Source: an uncultured Clostridia bacterium
Lineage (GTDB): Bacteria > Bacillota > Clostridia > Oscillospirales > Oscillospiraceae
Assembly: GCA_945613045.1 (NCBI GenBank)
Contig: CALZAG010000005.1
Span: 1-21,782 of the forward strand
DNA length: 21,782 nucleotides
Reading direction: 5' to 3'
This document shows positions 14,901-21,385 of this stretch, in pieces. Both the position numbers and the translations under genes were made by a program. The notes below the pieces were generated by a model. It searched no databases and was not told where the DNA came from. It saw only the letters and a program-made list of their open reading frames with translations. Every line of letters starts with the position of its first letter. Within the stretch, counting starts at the first letter, position 1.

Positions 14901-17460
14901 CGCGCTTTACAGCACCCGTACCGACGGCGTCGAGGGCGGCTTCTACAGCATAAACGGGCTGGACGACCTTGAGGCGCTGCAAAAATACGTTGCCGACGGT
15001 TTCAAGACCAAGGGAATTATCTTCTTCATGACCCGCGATGTTGACATGAGCCTTAAGTATTCGGCCGGCACGAGCAAATCGTGGACACCTATCGGCGACG
15101 TTCAGCAGCCCTTCCAGGGGACCTTCGACGGCCAGGGCTACACCGTAAAATATCTGTATATCAATAACTCCAACGACGATCAGGGACTGTTCGGTCACGT
15201 CAACAACGGCGCGGTTATCAAAAACCTCGGCGTATGCGGCGTAGTAAGAGCCAATGTGAACGCCGGCGGCATCGTCGGGGACTTCAACTTCAGTACGATC
15301 GCAAACTGCTGGTCCTCCTGCGAGGTGACCGCGCTCGGAAACAACGCCGGCGGTCTCGTCGGCGGCGCTAACATGGGCACCATCGTCAACTGCACGAACT
15401 ACGGCGCAGTCGTCAACAGCAGCGCCTACGGCGCGATAGCCGGCTATGCCTTCGGCACGACCATAAAGTACTGCTATTACCTCTACGGCACCTGCCAGCA
15501 GGCCTATTCCCCCGCCTCCGCCCCCGTTGCGACGGGAGTTCTGTACTTCAACGGCACAAGCGCCGCCTGCATACTCCAGGAAATGGTTGATGTTGAGGGC
15601 ACCTCGACACGCAACACGCTGAGCGCTCTTAAGCTCTATGTTGACGCTCACCCCGAGACAAACTACTGTTACTGGACTGTCGGCAACACCGAGGAGTACC
15701 TCGCAATGGGCGTGGCTTTCTTCCCTGTCCTCATTTCCGCGTCAAACACCATGGGAAACAAGGACTACAACGAGGTGCAGGCCTACTTTGACGGCCAGGA
15801 ATATTACTCCGTCGTAAAGGCGGTCAATGCGGCCAACGACTCGGAAAACGGCGGCGACGTGACTCTTGCCACCAACGCCGTGCTCGGTATGCACGACGAT
15901 ATAAGCCTTGATGAAAACGTTCGCCTTCTCACCGGCGACTACTCCATCATCATCAAGTCCGACGTGAAGGTTTACAGTATGCAGCAGCTTATCGGTATGC
16001 TTATCGTCAAGGAGGACGGCGGCATATCGCTGCTCGACAGCTCCGATAACAGCTACAAGCTGTTTATATACTCTCAGAAAAACGCCGACGCTTCCTGCAA
16101 CAGCCAGTTCTACAGTACAGACAGTCTGACCTTCAGCTCCGGCGAGGTCAAGAACGCGGGCAGCGAGGCATACAACCTCAGCCTGCAGGACGGCGAATTC
16201 ATCGTCAATTCCACCATCGACAGCGGCAATCCTCACAAGATACCCGCGGCCAGCACCATTACCGTTGAGAGCCGCGCCACTTTGAATGTTTCCTCAAACG
16301 CGAGGATACGCACCACCGGCGGAGCCGTAATCATGAATGAGGGCACGATAAAGATCGGCAACGCCACCCTCGACCGCAACGGCGGCACGCTCATGAAAGG
16401 CGTATTCGAGGATGACGGCGGCGTAGTATCTCTGCCGTTTATATATAAGGACGGCTACACGCTGCGCGGCTGGTCTGACGGTACGACTTTATATAAGGCC
16501 GGCAGCACCGTTGACGTTCAGAAGGCGACGACGCTTACCGCCCAGTGGAATCTCGGCGAAGGCCCTGATCCGTACCCCGGCGACGACGCTTATTCTGACA
16601 CAGGAGACCCCGTATATAACATTCCCATCAGCATCATACAGTCAAAGGGCGGCAAGATCACTCCCGACAGTCTTAATGCCGCCACGGGAGAAAACCTCAG
16701 CTTCGGCGTCAAGGCGGATCCGGGATACACCATCAAGAACGTTCTTGTTGACAAGCAGTCCGTGGAGCTCGACAAAAACAGCAATTATAACTTTATAAGC
16801 GTCAGCCGCGAGCACAGCATGATAGCCTTCTTCGCGCCTATTACCAACAGCGCTTACTACGACTGGCAGTCAAAGTTCGAGGATGTGAAGCCCGGTGACT
16901 GGTGCTATGACAACGTAAGATATGTTGTATCCGCCGGTCTGTTCAACGGAAAGACCGAAACCGTTTTTGCTCCCAATGACCCCATGACCCGTGACATGGT
17001 CGTCGTCGTTCTGTGGAGGCTCTCCGGCTGCCCCGTTGTCCCGGGCTCCAATTGCAGCTTTGCCGACGTTTCCAGGAACAGCTACGCTTATGAGGCCATA
17101 CGCTGGGCAAATTACTTCGGCATCGTTCAGGGCTATTCAGACACACGTTTTGGCTACGGTCAGTCCGTTAACCGCGAGCAGCTCGTGACCTTCCTGTTCC
17201 GCTATGCAAAGAACTACGCAGGAAACGACGTTTCCCTATACGACAGCACGAACATCCTCGGCTACAGCGACGTACTCACAGTTTCCAAGGGAATGACCCA
17301 GGCCTTCCAGTGGGCTATCGGAGCGGGCATTGTGAACGGGACCACGGACACCACGCTCAGCCCCAAGGCGCTTGCCACAAGGGCTCAGGTGGCAGCTATC
17401 CTCTCCCGCTACTGCGACCAGTTCATCAACACGGCGCCTGTTTTAAACACCGGCAAATAG
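11980..17460 (+). CDS. Giant secreted GLUG-repeat surface protein with SLH anchor
   Basis: A 1826-residue protein. Residues 1-32 are a signal peptide ending at MLPVMA. Four related modules start with a YSIS/YSIN block at about residues 60, 354, 668 and 989; each has a predicted-strand block ending in FDGxGY, a GLFG/ALFG turn, IKNLGV, several G-G-I-x-G...INC rungs typical of GLUG repeats, and a CYY tail. A beta-rich spacer (about 1256-1465) precedes a Listeria-Bacteroides (Flg_new) repeat (about 1468-1523, ending TTLTAQWN) and a GGKITPD...FFAP repeat (about 1548-1622). Three SLH repeats fill 1628-1820. It should be displayed on the wall, perhaps as adhesin or glycan binder; ligand unknown. The ATG at 11980 has GGAGG just upstream; an earlier in-frame ATG at 11947 lies upstream of the predicted transcript start. 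Monocistronic. Confidence 0.92.
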   Translation: MNSKLKKSISMLLVAVLVFGLMGSAGMLPVMAKDACGYTPALTMSDLESGSADAVSGESYSISSEAELYSFARYVNDGRATAGAVFYLTSDIKLDKDVTWTPAGSSSANAFEGIFDGCGFAVTNFINSSAGTDYALFGYIKGEAALIKNLGVEGEITGTDRVAGIAAHLSDGGIKNCWSAVDVSGGSVVGGIAAEAEGGSISNCCSFGYVSGSGQTGAIAGSISGKAVVDYCYYVYYGADSAIGSSEGASTSSVYRFASSSTEVLTEKVLTVGTEKTDDLIVLLNEWIDQQNGLSDYRAWVYDTSAQGVGRTDGRYPSLEYPGYIEPVESIYTATASMTALYESNSSGQAGAFYSISSSDELEYFRDYVNAGYTTEGITFFLTKDISIGLAGALNTDIVWIPIGNDEKLAFKGVFDGQGYVLLNNYTKDGNYQGLFGYVDGASAEIKNVGTTGLIKGNDSVGGIVACLVNGSIINCWFDGEIVADDRVGGIVGKATAGNITNCVNFASITGRTKTGGIVGETTSAVNVKYCYYSSESSLGCGEGSGTRTAVVAFDSSGSDFTLQRSVTVGSASGVKLLNVLNHWVTYLALDNSYRFWKIDDSTEGIARLQGVHPTHLFPGDGSGVKRVDEPHIEVDNTKNPYSIIYSETSTMTELANSGNEVVQGGHYSISSADEMQLLSDFVNGGHDTAGATFYLKDDIILAGKAATSDDHGWIPIGRDFSVTDISSLKYMFRGTFDGCGYTVYGLYITNEKGDNLGLFGRVRGGVIKNLGVVGGMVGELNCGGIVGKIDDGTIENCWTAVNIQSESATGGIAGKIDHTVITNCTAYGAMLCYGGVTANAGGIFGEDMGKSTVTSCYYLDSAAKVGYDKLASSSTADIISFTYGFENDDYYCTLERAAIIDDVTTTSLLDALNAWVYMRNNGQYCAWLNSPTLIVADDGANPGHYPRLMNAEVGQDSGNDSYNGDYTATSSVSALYSTRTDGVEGGFYSINGLDDLEALQKYVADGFKTKGIIFFMTRDVDMSLKYSAGTSKSWTPIGDVQQPFQGTFDGQGYTVKYLYINNSNDDQGLFGHVNNGAVIKNLGVCGVVRANVNAGGIVGDFNFSTIANCWSSCEVTALGNNAGGLVGGANMGTIVNCTNYGAVVNSSAYGAIAGYAFGTTIKYCYYLYGTCQQAYSPASAPVATGVLYFNGTSAACILQEMVDVEGTSTRNTLSALKLYVDAHPETNYCYWTVGNTEEYLAMGVAFFPVLISASNTMGNKDYNEVQAYFDGQEYYSVVKAVNAANDSENGGDVTLATNAVLGMHDDISLDENVRLLTGDYSIIIKSDVKVYSMQQLIGMLIVKEDGGISLLDSSDNSYKLFIYSQKNADASCNSQFYSTDSLTFSSGEVKNAGSEAYNLSLQDGEFIVNSTIDSGNPHKIPAASTITVESRATLNVSSNARIRTTGGAVIMNEGTIKIGNATLDRNGGTLMKGVFEDDGGVVSLPFIYKDGYTLRGWSDGTTLYKAGSTVDVQKATTLTAQWNLGEGPDPYPGDDAYSDTGDPVYNIPISIIQSKGGKITPDSLNAATGENLSFGVKADPGYTIKNVLVDKQSVELDKNSNYNFISVSREHSMIAFFAPITNSAYYDWQSKFEDVKPGDWCYDNVRYVVSAGLFNGKTETVFAPNDPMTRDMVVVVLWRLSGCPVVPGSNCSFADVSRNSYAYEAIRWANYFGIVQGYSDTRFGYGQSVNREQLVTFLFRYAKNYAGNDVSLYDSTNILGYSDVLTVSKGMTQAFQWAIGAGIVNGTTDTTLSPKALATRAQVAAILSRYCDQFINTAPVLNTGK
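12130..15740 (+). repeat. Four tandem ~0.9-kb coding modules in the SLH protein gene
   Basis: The module-opening Tyr-Ser-Ile block recurs near 12157, 13040, 13981 and 14944, spacing about 883, 941 and 963 bases. The copies are clearly diverged in sequence but keep order: opening block, FDG-GY, GLFG, IKN-LG, Asn-Cys rungs, CYY. This looks like old internal duplication followed by divergence, not a recent slippage repeat. Confidence 0.8.
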
Positions 17461-17471
17461 CAAATCTCACC

Positions 17472-17501
17472 GCAGCAGGAGCATCCGCTCCTGCTGCTTT
17501 T
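17472..17501 (+). terminator. Intrinsic terminator of the SLH protein gene
   Basis: An 11-bp perfect stem, GCAGCAGGAGC (17472-17482) and GCTCCTGCTGC (17487-17497), loop ATCC, followed by TTTT. It begins 12 bases after the TAG stop. Confidence 0.9.
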
Positions 17502-17583
17502 AACTGTAAGCCACAAAGATGTGTAAGAATAAGCTGCGAGCCTTAAGCGTCGGGCGGCGCCTGAAGGCTTTCCCTGTATACAG

Positions 17584-17621
17584 AACAAAGCGGCAGGAGT
17601 TTTGACTCCTGCCGCTTTGTT
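17584..17621. terminator. 17-bp perfect hairpin, probable terminator of the sigma/anti-sigma unit
   Basis: Arms at 17584-17600 and 17605-17621 (core GCGGCAGGAGT / ACTCCTGCCGC) are perfectly complementary around a TTTG loop. It lies 37 bases past the stop of the anti-sigma gene on the minus strand, with TTTGTT inside the 3' arm. Between this and the terminator at 17472-17501 I see no gene. Confidence 0.7.
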
Positions 17622-17657
17622 CATGTGTGGGCTATAATTAAAAATGAATATCGGTTA

Positions 17658-18779
17658 TTAAGCAGCTGATAATATCGAGTTTTTTAAATATTGAGAGATT
17701 TGATGAATATTGCTCTGATTGAACCAGTCGCTGACGACGCTCTGTCCGATATTGATAATGGCCGCGTGATCGCCGATGTTCCTCGTCAGGCTCTCAGCTA
17801 AAACCGCCCAGAGCTTTTGTCCGTCCTCAGTGCTGGACTCAATTATATTGAACTCATAGCCTATTCGCTTCGCAACATCACTTTCGCTGTAATACTCGCT
17901 GAGCTTATCATAAAAATCAGATATCGCGCTTGTGAAGCTGAGAAGCTCCTCACAGTTGAGCTCGTCAAGCTTGAGCTTCTCCCTGTACTCTGAGGGTACG
18001 ACTCCGGCTGCCTCGCCGATGCGCTGGATGGTATCGGGCAATCCGATATATTCAAACAGCTGGTTGATAGTCTGAATATTGCACTTTATGAGCTCATCAA
18101 AGCTGTAGCTGCTGTGCTCGGAGATCAGCTTGTTTATCATCTCAATTCGTCCCTCGGACACACCGTACTCTCCGGCAATATCGCTCAGCGACTCATCAGG
18201 CTTTATTATCTGGCTCAATACCGAGAAGCTGTAATCAACTGATTTATTGAACTCAACAACGGCGTTGACAGCATTTTCGCGCAAGGCTTCCGCAGTTTCC
18301 TCATTCGTGTCCGTAACGCTTACTAGGATAGAGTTCTTAAGATCGGTTATATACTGTTTTTCCTGCAACGCGCCGACAACTACGGTTACCGCAGCGGTGT
18401 AATCCTTACCGCACAGCTCAAGCTCAGCCATAACGTTCTGTGCATCCTCGTTAAGGGCTTCTGCCTTAACAACAACGCCTCTGTCATTGACTTCGAGGCG
18501 GATGCTGGGGTTGACGTCGATCATGATAACGCTGTTTTGCGCCATCGTCAGGCTCGTTATGCCACCCGATAGGGTCATTTTGCCGGTCTCAACGTCAACG
18601 CCGTTTGCGGCCATGATCGACGTTCCCAGCATTATGACGGCAAGGCAGGCCGCGATTGAAGCGATCAGCCTGCGGTTATCAGCGCGCCTGCGTACCGGCC
18701 TTGCCGGCTCGCTCATAAGCTCTTCAATATATTTGTCTTTTACCGACCCTATATGTCGAAGCAGTTCTTCGCTTTTCAA
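17658..18779 (-). CDS. Membrane anti-sigma factor with RsgI-type autoproteolytic domain
   Basis: A 373-residue single-pass protein. The inner part (1-35, SEELLRHIGSVKDKYIEELM) resembles the short N-termini of clostridial ECF anti-sigma partners, not the classical RsgI N-terminal domain. One helix spans about 37-57. Outside, VIMIDVNPSIRLEVN (84-98) followed by ALNEDAQNV matches the RsgI periplasmic domain, which in characterised members self-cleaves between Asn and Pro (here Asn90-Pro91) to allow signalling. The remaining 230 residues are mostly helical with no carbohydrate-binding domain I recognise. The start is TTG (18777-18779), overlapping the sigma TGA as TTGA, with AAGGA seven bases upstream. 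It should hold the sigma factor inactive until an outside signal triggers proteolysis; the signal is unknown. Confidence 0.82.
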   Translation of the reverse strand: MKSEELLRHIGSVKDKYIEELMSEPARPVRRRADNRRLIASIAACLAVIMLGTSIMAANGVDVETGKMTLSGGITSLTMAQNSVIMIDVNPSIRLEVNDRGVVVKAEALNEDAQNVMAELELCGKDYTAAVTVVVGALQEKQYITDLKNSILVSVTDTNEETAEALRENAVNAVVEFNKSVDYSFSVLSQIIKPDESLSDIAGEYGVSEGRIEMINKLISEHSSYSFDELIKCNIQTINQLFEYIGLPDTIQRIGEAAGVVPSEYREKLKLDELNCEELLSFTSAISDFYDKLSEYYSESDVAKRIGYEFNIIESSTEDGQKLWAVLAESLTRNIGDHAAIINIGQSVVSDWFNQSNIHQISQYLKNSILSAA

Positions 18780-19336
18780 AGCGGAATTCCTTCTTTCATA
18801 AAATGTTTTTTCAGCCTGTTTCGCAGTCTGAAAAGCATTGTTGTTGTTTTTGAGACCGATATATCATAGCGATTTGCAACATCGGCGATCGGTTCCATCA
18901 TCCAGTAGCGACGCATAAAAACTCCCCGCTCCACCGAATTGAGCTCATCAAGGAAGCTGTCGATGGCAGCGGCGATCTCAGCGGAGTCCTGCCGACGCTC
19001 AAGCTCGTCGTGTCCCGACACACATTCGGCAAGCTCGTCAAGCACCACCGGCACTTCCCCGTTTCCGCGCTTGTCGCTCTGCTTCTGCCGCAGTTTGTCA
19101 AGGGCGAGATTTCGAGTTATTCTTCCGATATACGACGCCATTGAATCGGGCTCATTGGGAGGAATACTACCCCATGCCCGCATATATGCGTCGTTCACGC
19201 ACTCTTCACTGTCTTCATCATTGCCGAGAACATTAAAAGCTATCTTATGACAGTAGCGGCCATATTTTATATCTGTTTCCAATATAGCTTCTTCCGAACG
19301 TTCCAGAAAAAGCTCTACAATACGCCGATCGTCCAA
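18776..19336 (-). CDS. ECF-type sigma-70 family RNA polymerase sigma factor
   Basis: A 186-residue protein with only regions 2 and 4. Region 2 (about 22-82) includes DIKYGRYCHKIAFNVLGN, DSEECVNDAYMRAWGSIPP and SYIGRITRNLALDKLR; region 4 (about 133-177) includes SVERGVFMRRYW and ISVSKTTTMLFRLRNRLKKH, the -35-reading helix. This is the common clostridial ECF type that pairs with a downstream membrane anti-sigma. The start is TTG (19334-19336) with AGGAGAAAG directly upstream; no ATG fits before region 2. It overlaps the anti-sigma gene by four bases, so the two are made in balance. Target genes are unknown. Confidence 0.92.
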   Translation of the reverse strand: MDDRRIVELFLERSEEAILETDIKYGRYCHKIAFNVLGNDEDSEECVNDAYMRAWGSIPPNEPDSMASYIGRITRNLALDKLRQKQSDKRGNGEVPVVLDELAECVSGHDELERRQDSAEIAAAIDSFLDELNSVERGVFMRRYWMMEPIADVANRYDISVSKTTTMLFRLRNRLKKHFMKEGIPL

Positions 19337-19381
19337 AACTTTCTCCTAACTATCTAACAATAGAGACGGAATTTATAATTA

Positions 19382-19410
19382 AGTATCACACTTTTTTACT
19401 AAAAATTCAA
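19382..19410 (-). promoter_or_regulatory. Candidate promoter of the sigma/anti-sigma unit
   Basis: On the minus strand TTGAAT (19405-19410), 17-base spacer, GATACT (19382-19387), start near 19375 and a leader of about 40 bases. The -10 box is imperfect. An ATTCAA/TTGAAT inverted repeat (19405-19410 and 19419-19424) covers the -35 box. I could not pick out a convincing ECF-type autoregulatory promoter. Confidence 0.4.
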
Positions 19411-19471
19411 GAAATTTTTTGAATCCTTAATTACTGTTTCAACAATTCCGCCGATTGATACTCATTTGTTG

Positions 19472-19500
19472 TTGTATCGACATTTCTAATGTGTTATATT
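19472..19500 (+). promoter_or_regulatory. Sigma-A-type promoter of the cdsA operon
   Basis: TTGTAT (19472-19477), 17-base spacer, TATATT (19495-19500); start near 19507. The first in-frame ATG (19489) lies inside this promoter, which supports the later TTG start for cdsA. Confidence 0.65.
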
Positions 19501-19563
19501 TTCACTGATACTGTTAAACGGCGGCAGAGTAATTCTTACCGGCGCCAGAAAGAAGGAATCAAT

Positions 19564-20367
19564 TTGAAAACCCGCGTTATTTCGGCAACGGTGCTGATTA
19601 TAATAGTTGTTGCCTGCTTTGCAATTGGTCCGCTCACCCGCGCTTTGTTTCTTTTTGCCGCGTCTGTCATGGCGGTCTGGGAGACCTGCCGTGCGATAGG
19701 CTGCAAGGATATCAAATGCGTGCCGTGGGTCTTATACGCTTACAGCGCCGTGACCGCCGCAGCGATCTGGTTCAAGGCAGACGGAATTATCTGCGAAGCT
19801 CTGTTCTTCCTCGCGGTATTTGCAGTTATGACCGTCGGCATCGTCTCAAAGAGCGTGCGCGCTCCCGGCGCCCTTGCGAGCATCGCCGTTCTCGTATATC
19901 CCCTTGTCCCCTTCATGATCATATATAAGCTCTCTCTCACGGATAACAGCGTCTGGATCCCCGTATTCGCCATCGCCTGTATTTCCACATGGGTGTGCGA
20001 CAGCTTCGCGCTCTTCGGCGGTAAGCGCTTCGGCAAGCACAAGCTGGCTCCCGAGGTCAGTCCAAACAAGACTGTTGAAGGCACGGTCTGCGGCGCCGTT
20101 TCCTCCGTTCTTGCCGGCATAATAATGCACTTTGTTCTCAGGGCGAGCTTCGATATCCCCCTCGTCATATGTATTCTGACAGCCCTCATATGCTCGAGCT
20201 TCGGCCAGGTCGGCGATCTGGCGGCTTCCCTTATTAAGCGTATGGCGGGTATGAAGGATTACAGCAACCTTATTCCCGGCCACGGCGGCGTTATGGACAG
20301 AGTCGACAGTCTGCTGTTTTCCATTCCCTCGGCCTACTTCTGCCTCATGATCGCAGGCATATTCTGA
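19564..20367 (+). CDS. cdsA: Phosphatidate cytidylyltransferase (CDP-diglyceride synthase)
   Basis: A 267-residue membrane enzyme with about seven to eight helices that makes CDP-diacylglycerol from phosphatidate and CTP, the branch point of phospholipid synthesis. The C-terminal family signature is complete: SPNKTVEG (166-173), QVGDLAASLIKRM (215-227), KDYSNLIPGHGGVMDRVD (231-248) with metal-binding Asp residues at 218, 245 and 248. The start is TTG (19564-19566): AAGGA six bases upstream, and the protein then begins MKTRVISATV as family members do. An ATG 25 codons earlier falls within the promoter. Unlike many Bacillota, no uppS or dxr gene is adjacent; instead a lipid kinase gene follows after 22 bases. 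Confidence 0.93.
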   Translation: MKTRVISATVLIIIVVACFAIGPLTRALFLFAASVMAVWETCRAIGCKDIKCVPWVLYAYSAVTAAAIWFKADGIICEALFFLAVFAVMTVGIVSKSVRAPGALASIAVLVYPLVPFMIIYKLSLTDNSVWIPVFAIACISTWVCDSFALFGGKRFGKHKLAPEVSPNKTVEGTVCGAVSSVLAGIIMHFVLRASFDIPLVICILTALICSSFGQVGDLAASLIKRMAGMKDYSNLIPGHGGVMDRVDSLLFSIPSAYFCLMIAGIF

Positions 20368-20389
20368 GCTATCCGGAGTTATACTGGCA

Positions 20390-21289
20390 ATGAAACCTTT
20401 TTCTCAGCTTAAACGCTTGATGCTAATATTCAATCCTGTTTCAGGGCGGCGAATGTCCCAGCGCTTTCTGCCGGACATCATAAAGGTTTTCAGCGACAGG
20501 GGTTACGCCGTAACGGCATTCCCCACCGGAAAACAAGGCGACGCTACTGACTTTGCAAGGCTCTACTCTCCGGAATTCGACCTTGTTGTATGCATCGGAG
20601 GCGACGGTACCCTCAACGAGACTATAAGCGGGCTTATGCTCAGCGGCTCCGACATCCCGCTCGGCTACATCCCCTCCGGCAGCACAAATGATTTTGCCGC
20701 CTGCCACGGCATTTCCTCCGACCCTCTCACGGCCGCTCTTGATGCGGCGACCGGAAATCCGAAATTGATCGACATCGGCAAATTCGGGGACAGATACTTT
20801 TCCTATGTCGCCGCTTTCGGAGCTTTCTCCTGGCTTTCCTATACGACGCCTCAGAATCTGAAGAATATCCTCGGCCATTCCGCATATATTCTTGACGCGG
20901 TAAAAGACCTGCCGAAGGTAAAGGCTCACCATCTCAGGCTCGACACCGGCAGTTTTGTCTGCGAGGGCGACTATATCTTCGGAGCCGTCTGTAATTCCAC
21001 TTCCGTCGCAGGTACCATCACTCTGCCTAAAAACGTTGTCGATACGGGCGACGGGCAGTTCGAGGTGCTGCTGGTCCATGAGCCACGGACGCTCATAGAT
21101 TTTCAGAATCTGCTGATCGGTGTTCTGACGCAGGATTATTCCTCCCCCTTTCTGGAATTTTTTCAGACCGACCATCTGAAGATCAGCGCTCCTCCCGAGC
21201 TTGACTGGTCGCTCGACGGCGAACGCGGTGAAGGCGCAAGCACCATCGAAGTTTCCAATCTTGCCGCCAAACTGACTTTGATATGCTGA
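20390..21289 (+). CDS. Diacylglycerol kinase-family lipid kinase (YegS/DgkB-type)
   Basis: A 299-residue soluble protein of the diacylglycerol kinase catalytic family. Visible: IFNPVSGRR (13-21), the nucleotide-binding IGGDGTLNE (69-77), PSGSTNDFA (95-103, where most members have GTTNDFA or GTGNDFA), and the C-terminal DGE turn near residue 276. Known relatives phosphorylate diacylglycerol or similar lipids; with cdsA just upstream, recycling diacylglycerol to phosphatidate that CdsA then uses is a plausible role. GGAG sits about 13 bases before the ATG. The stop codon is inside the 5' arm of a 16-bp hairpin. DgkB versus a broader YegS-like specificity cannot be settled from sequence here. 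Confidence 0.88.
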   Translation: MKPFSQLKRLMLIFNPVSGRRMSQRFLPDIIKVFSDRGYAVTAFPTGKQGDATDFARLYSPEFDLVVCIGGDGTLNETISGLMLSGSDIPLGYIPSGSTNDFAACHGISSDPLTAALDAATGNPKLIDIGKFGDRYFSYVAAFGAFSWLSYTTPQNLKNILGHSAYILDAVKDLPKVKAHHLRLDTGSFVCEGDYIFGAVCNSTSVAGTITLPKNVVDTGDGQFEVLLVHEPRTLIDFQNLLIGVLTQDYSSPFLEFFQTDHLKISAPPELDWSLDGERGEGASTIEVSNLAAKLTLIC

Positions 21290-21320
21290 AATTACCGTCC
21301 GTGAGGACGGTAATTTCAGC
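21285..21320 (+). terminator. 16-bp perfect hairpin after the lipid kinase gene (possible attenuator)
   Basis: Arms 21285-21300 and 21305-21320 (core AATTACCGTCC / GGACGGTAATT) pair perfectly around a GTGA loop and include the TGA stop. No T-tract follows on either strand, so it may partly reduce read-through or protect mRNA instead of being a full terminator. The stretch to the next ATG at 21386 has no clear promoter. Confidence 0.45.
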
Positions 21321-21385
21321 TTGACCCCTGCCTCTGCGGACCTTTGTCCCCGGCGAATTTTTCACATACTGATCTTGGGGGATCT

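Noticed and set aside
13990..15651. Long minus-strand open frame (553 codons) inside the SLH protein gene
   Set aside because: It is antisense to a well-supported repeat protein, has repetitive Gly/Ala/Val-rich content produced by the GNC-rich codons of the other strand, and no ribosome site. A similar 323-codon frame at 13009-13980 is rejected for the same reason.
17502..17583. Possible small gene or RNA between the two hairpins
   Set aside because: No ribosome site, no promoter pair and no frame worth reporting; only weak partial complementarity (GCCTT...AAGGC) is seen.
19489..19563. Earlier ATG for cdsA
   Set aside because: It falls between the -35 and -10 boxes of the proposed promoter and adds a polar, Arg/Gln-rich segment not typical of CdsA.
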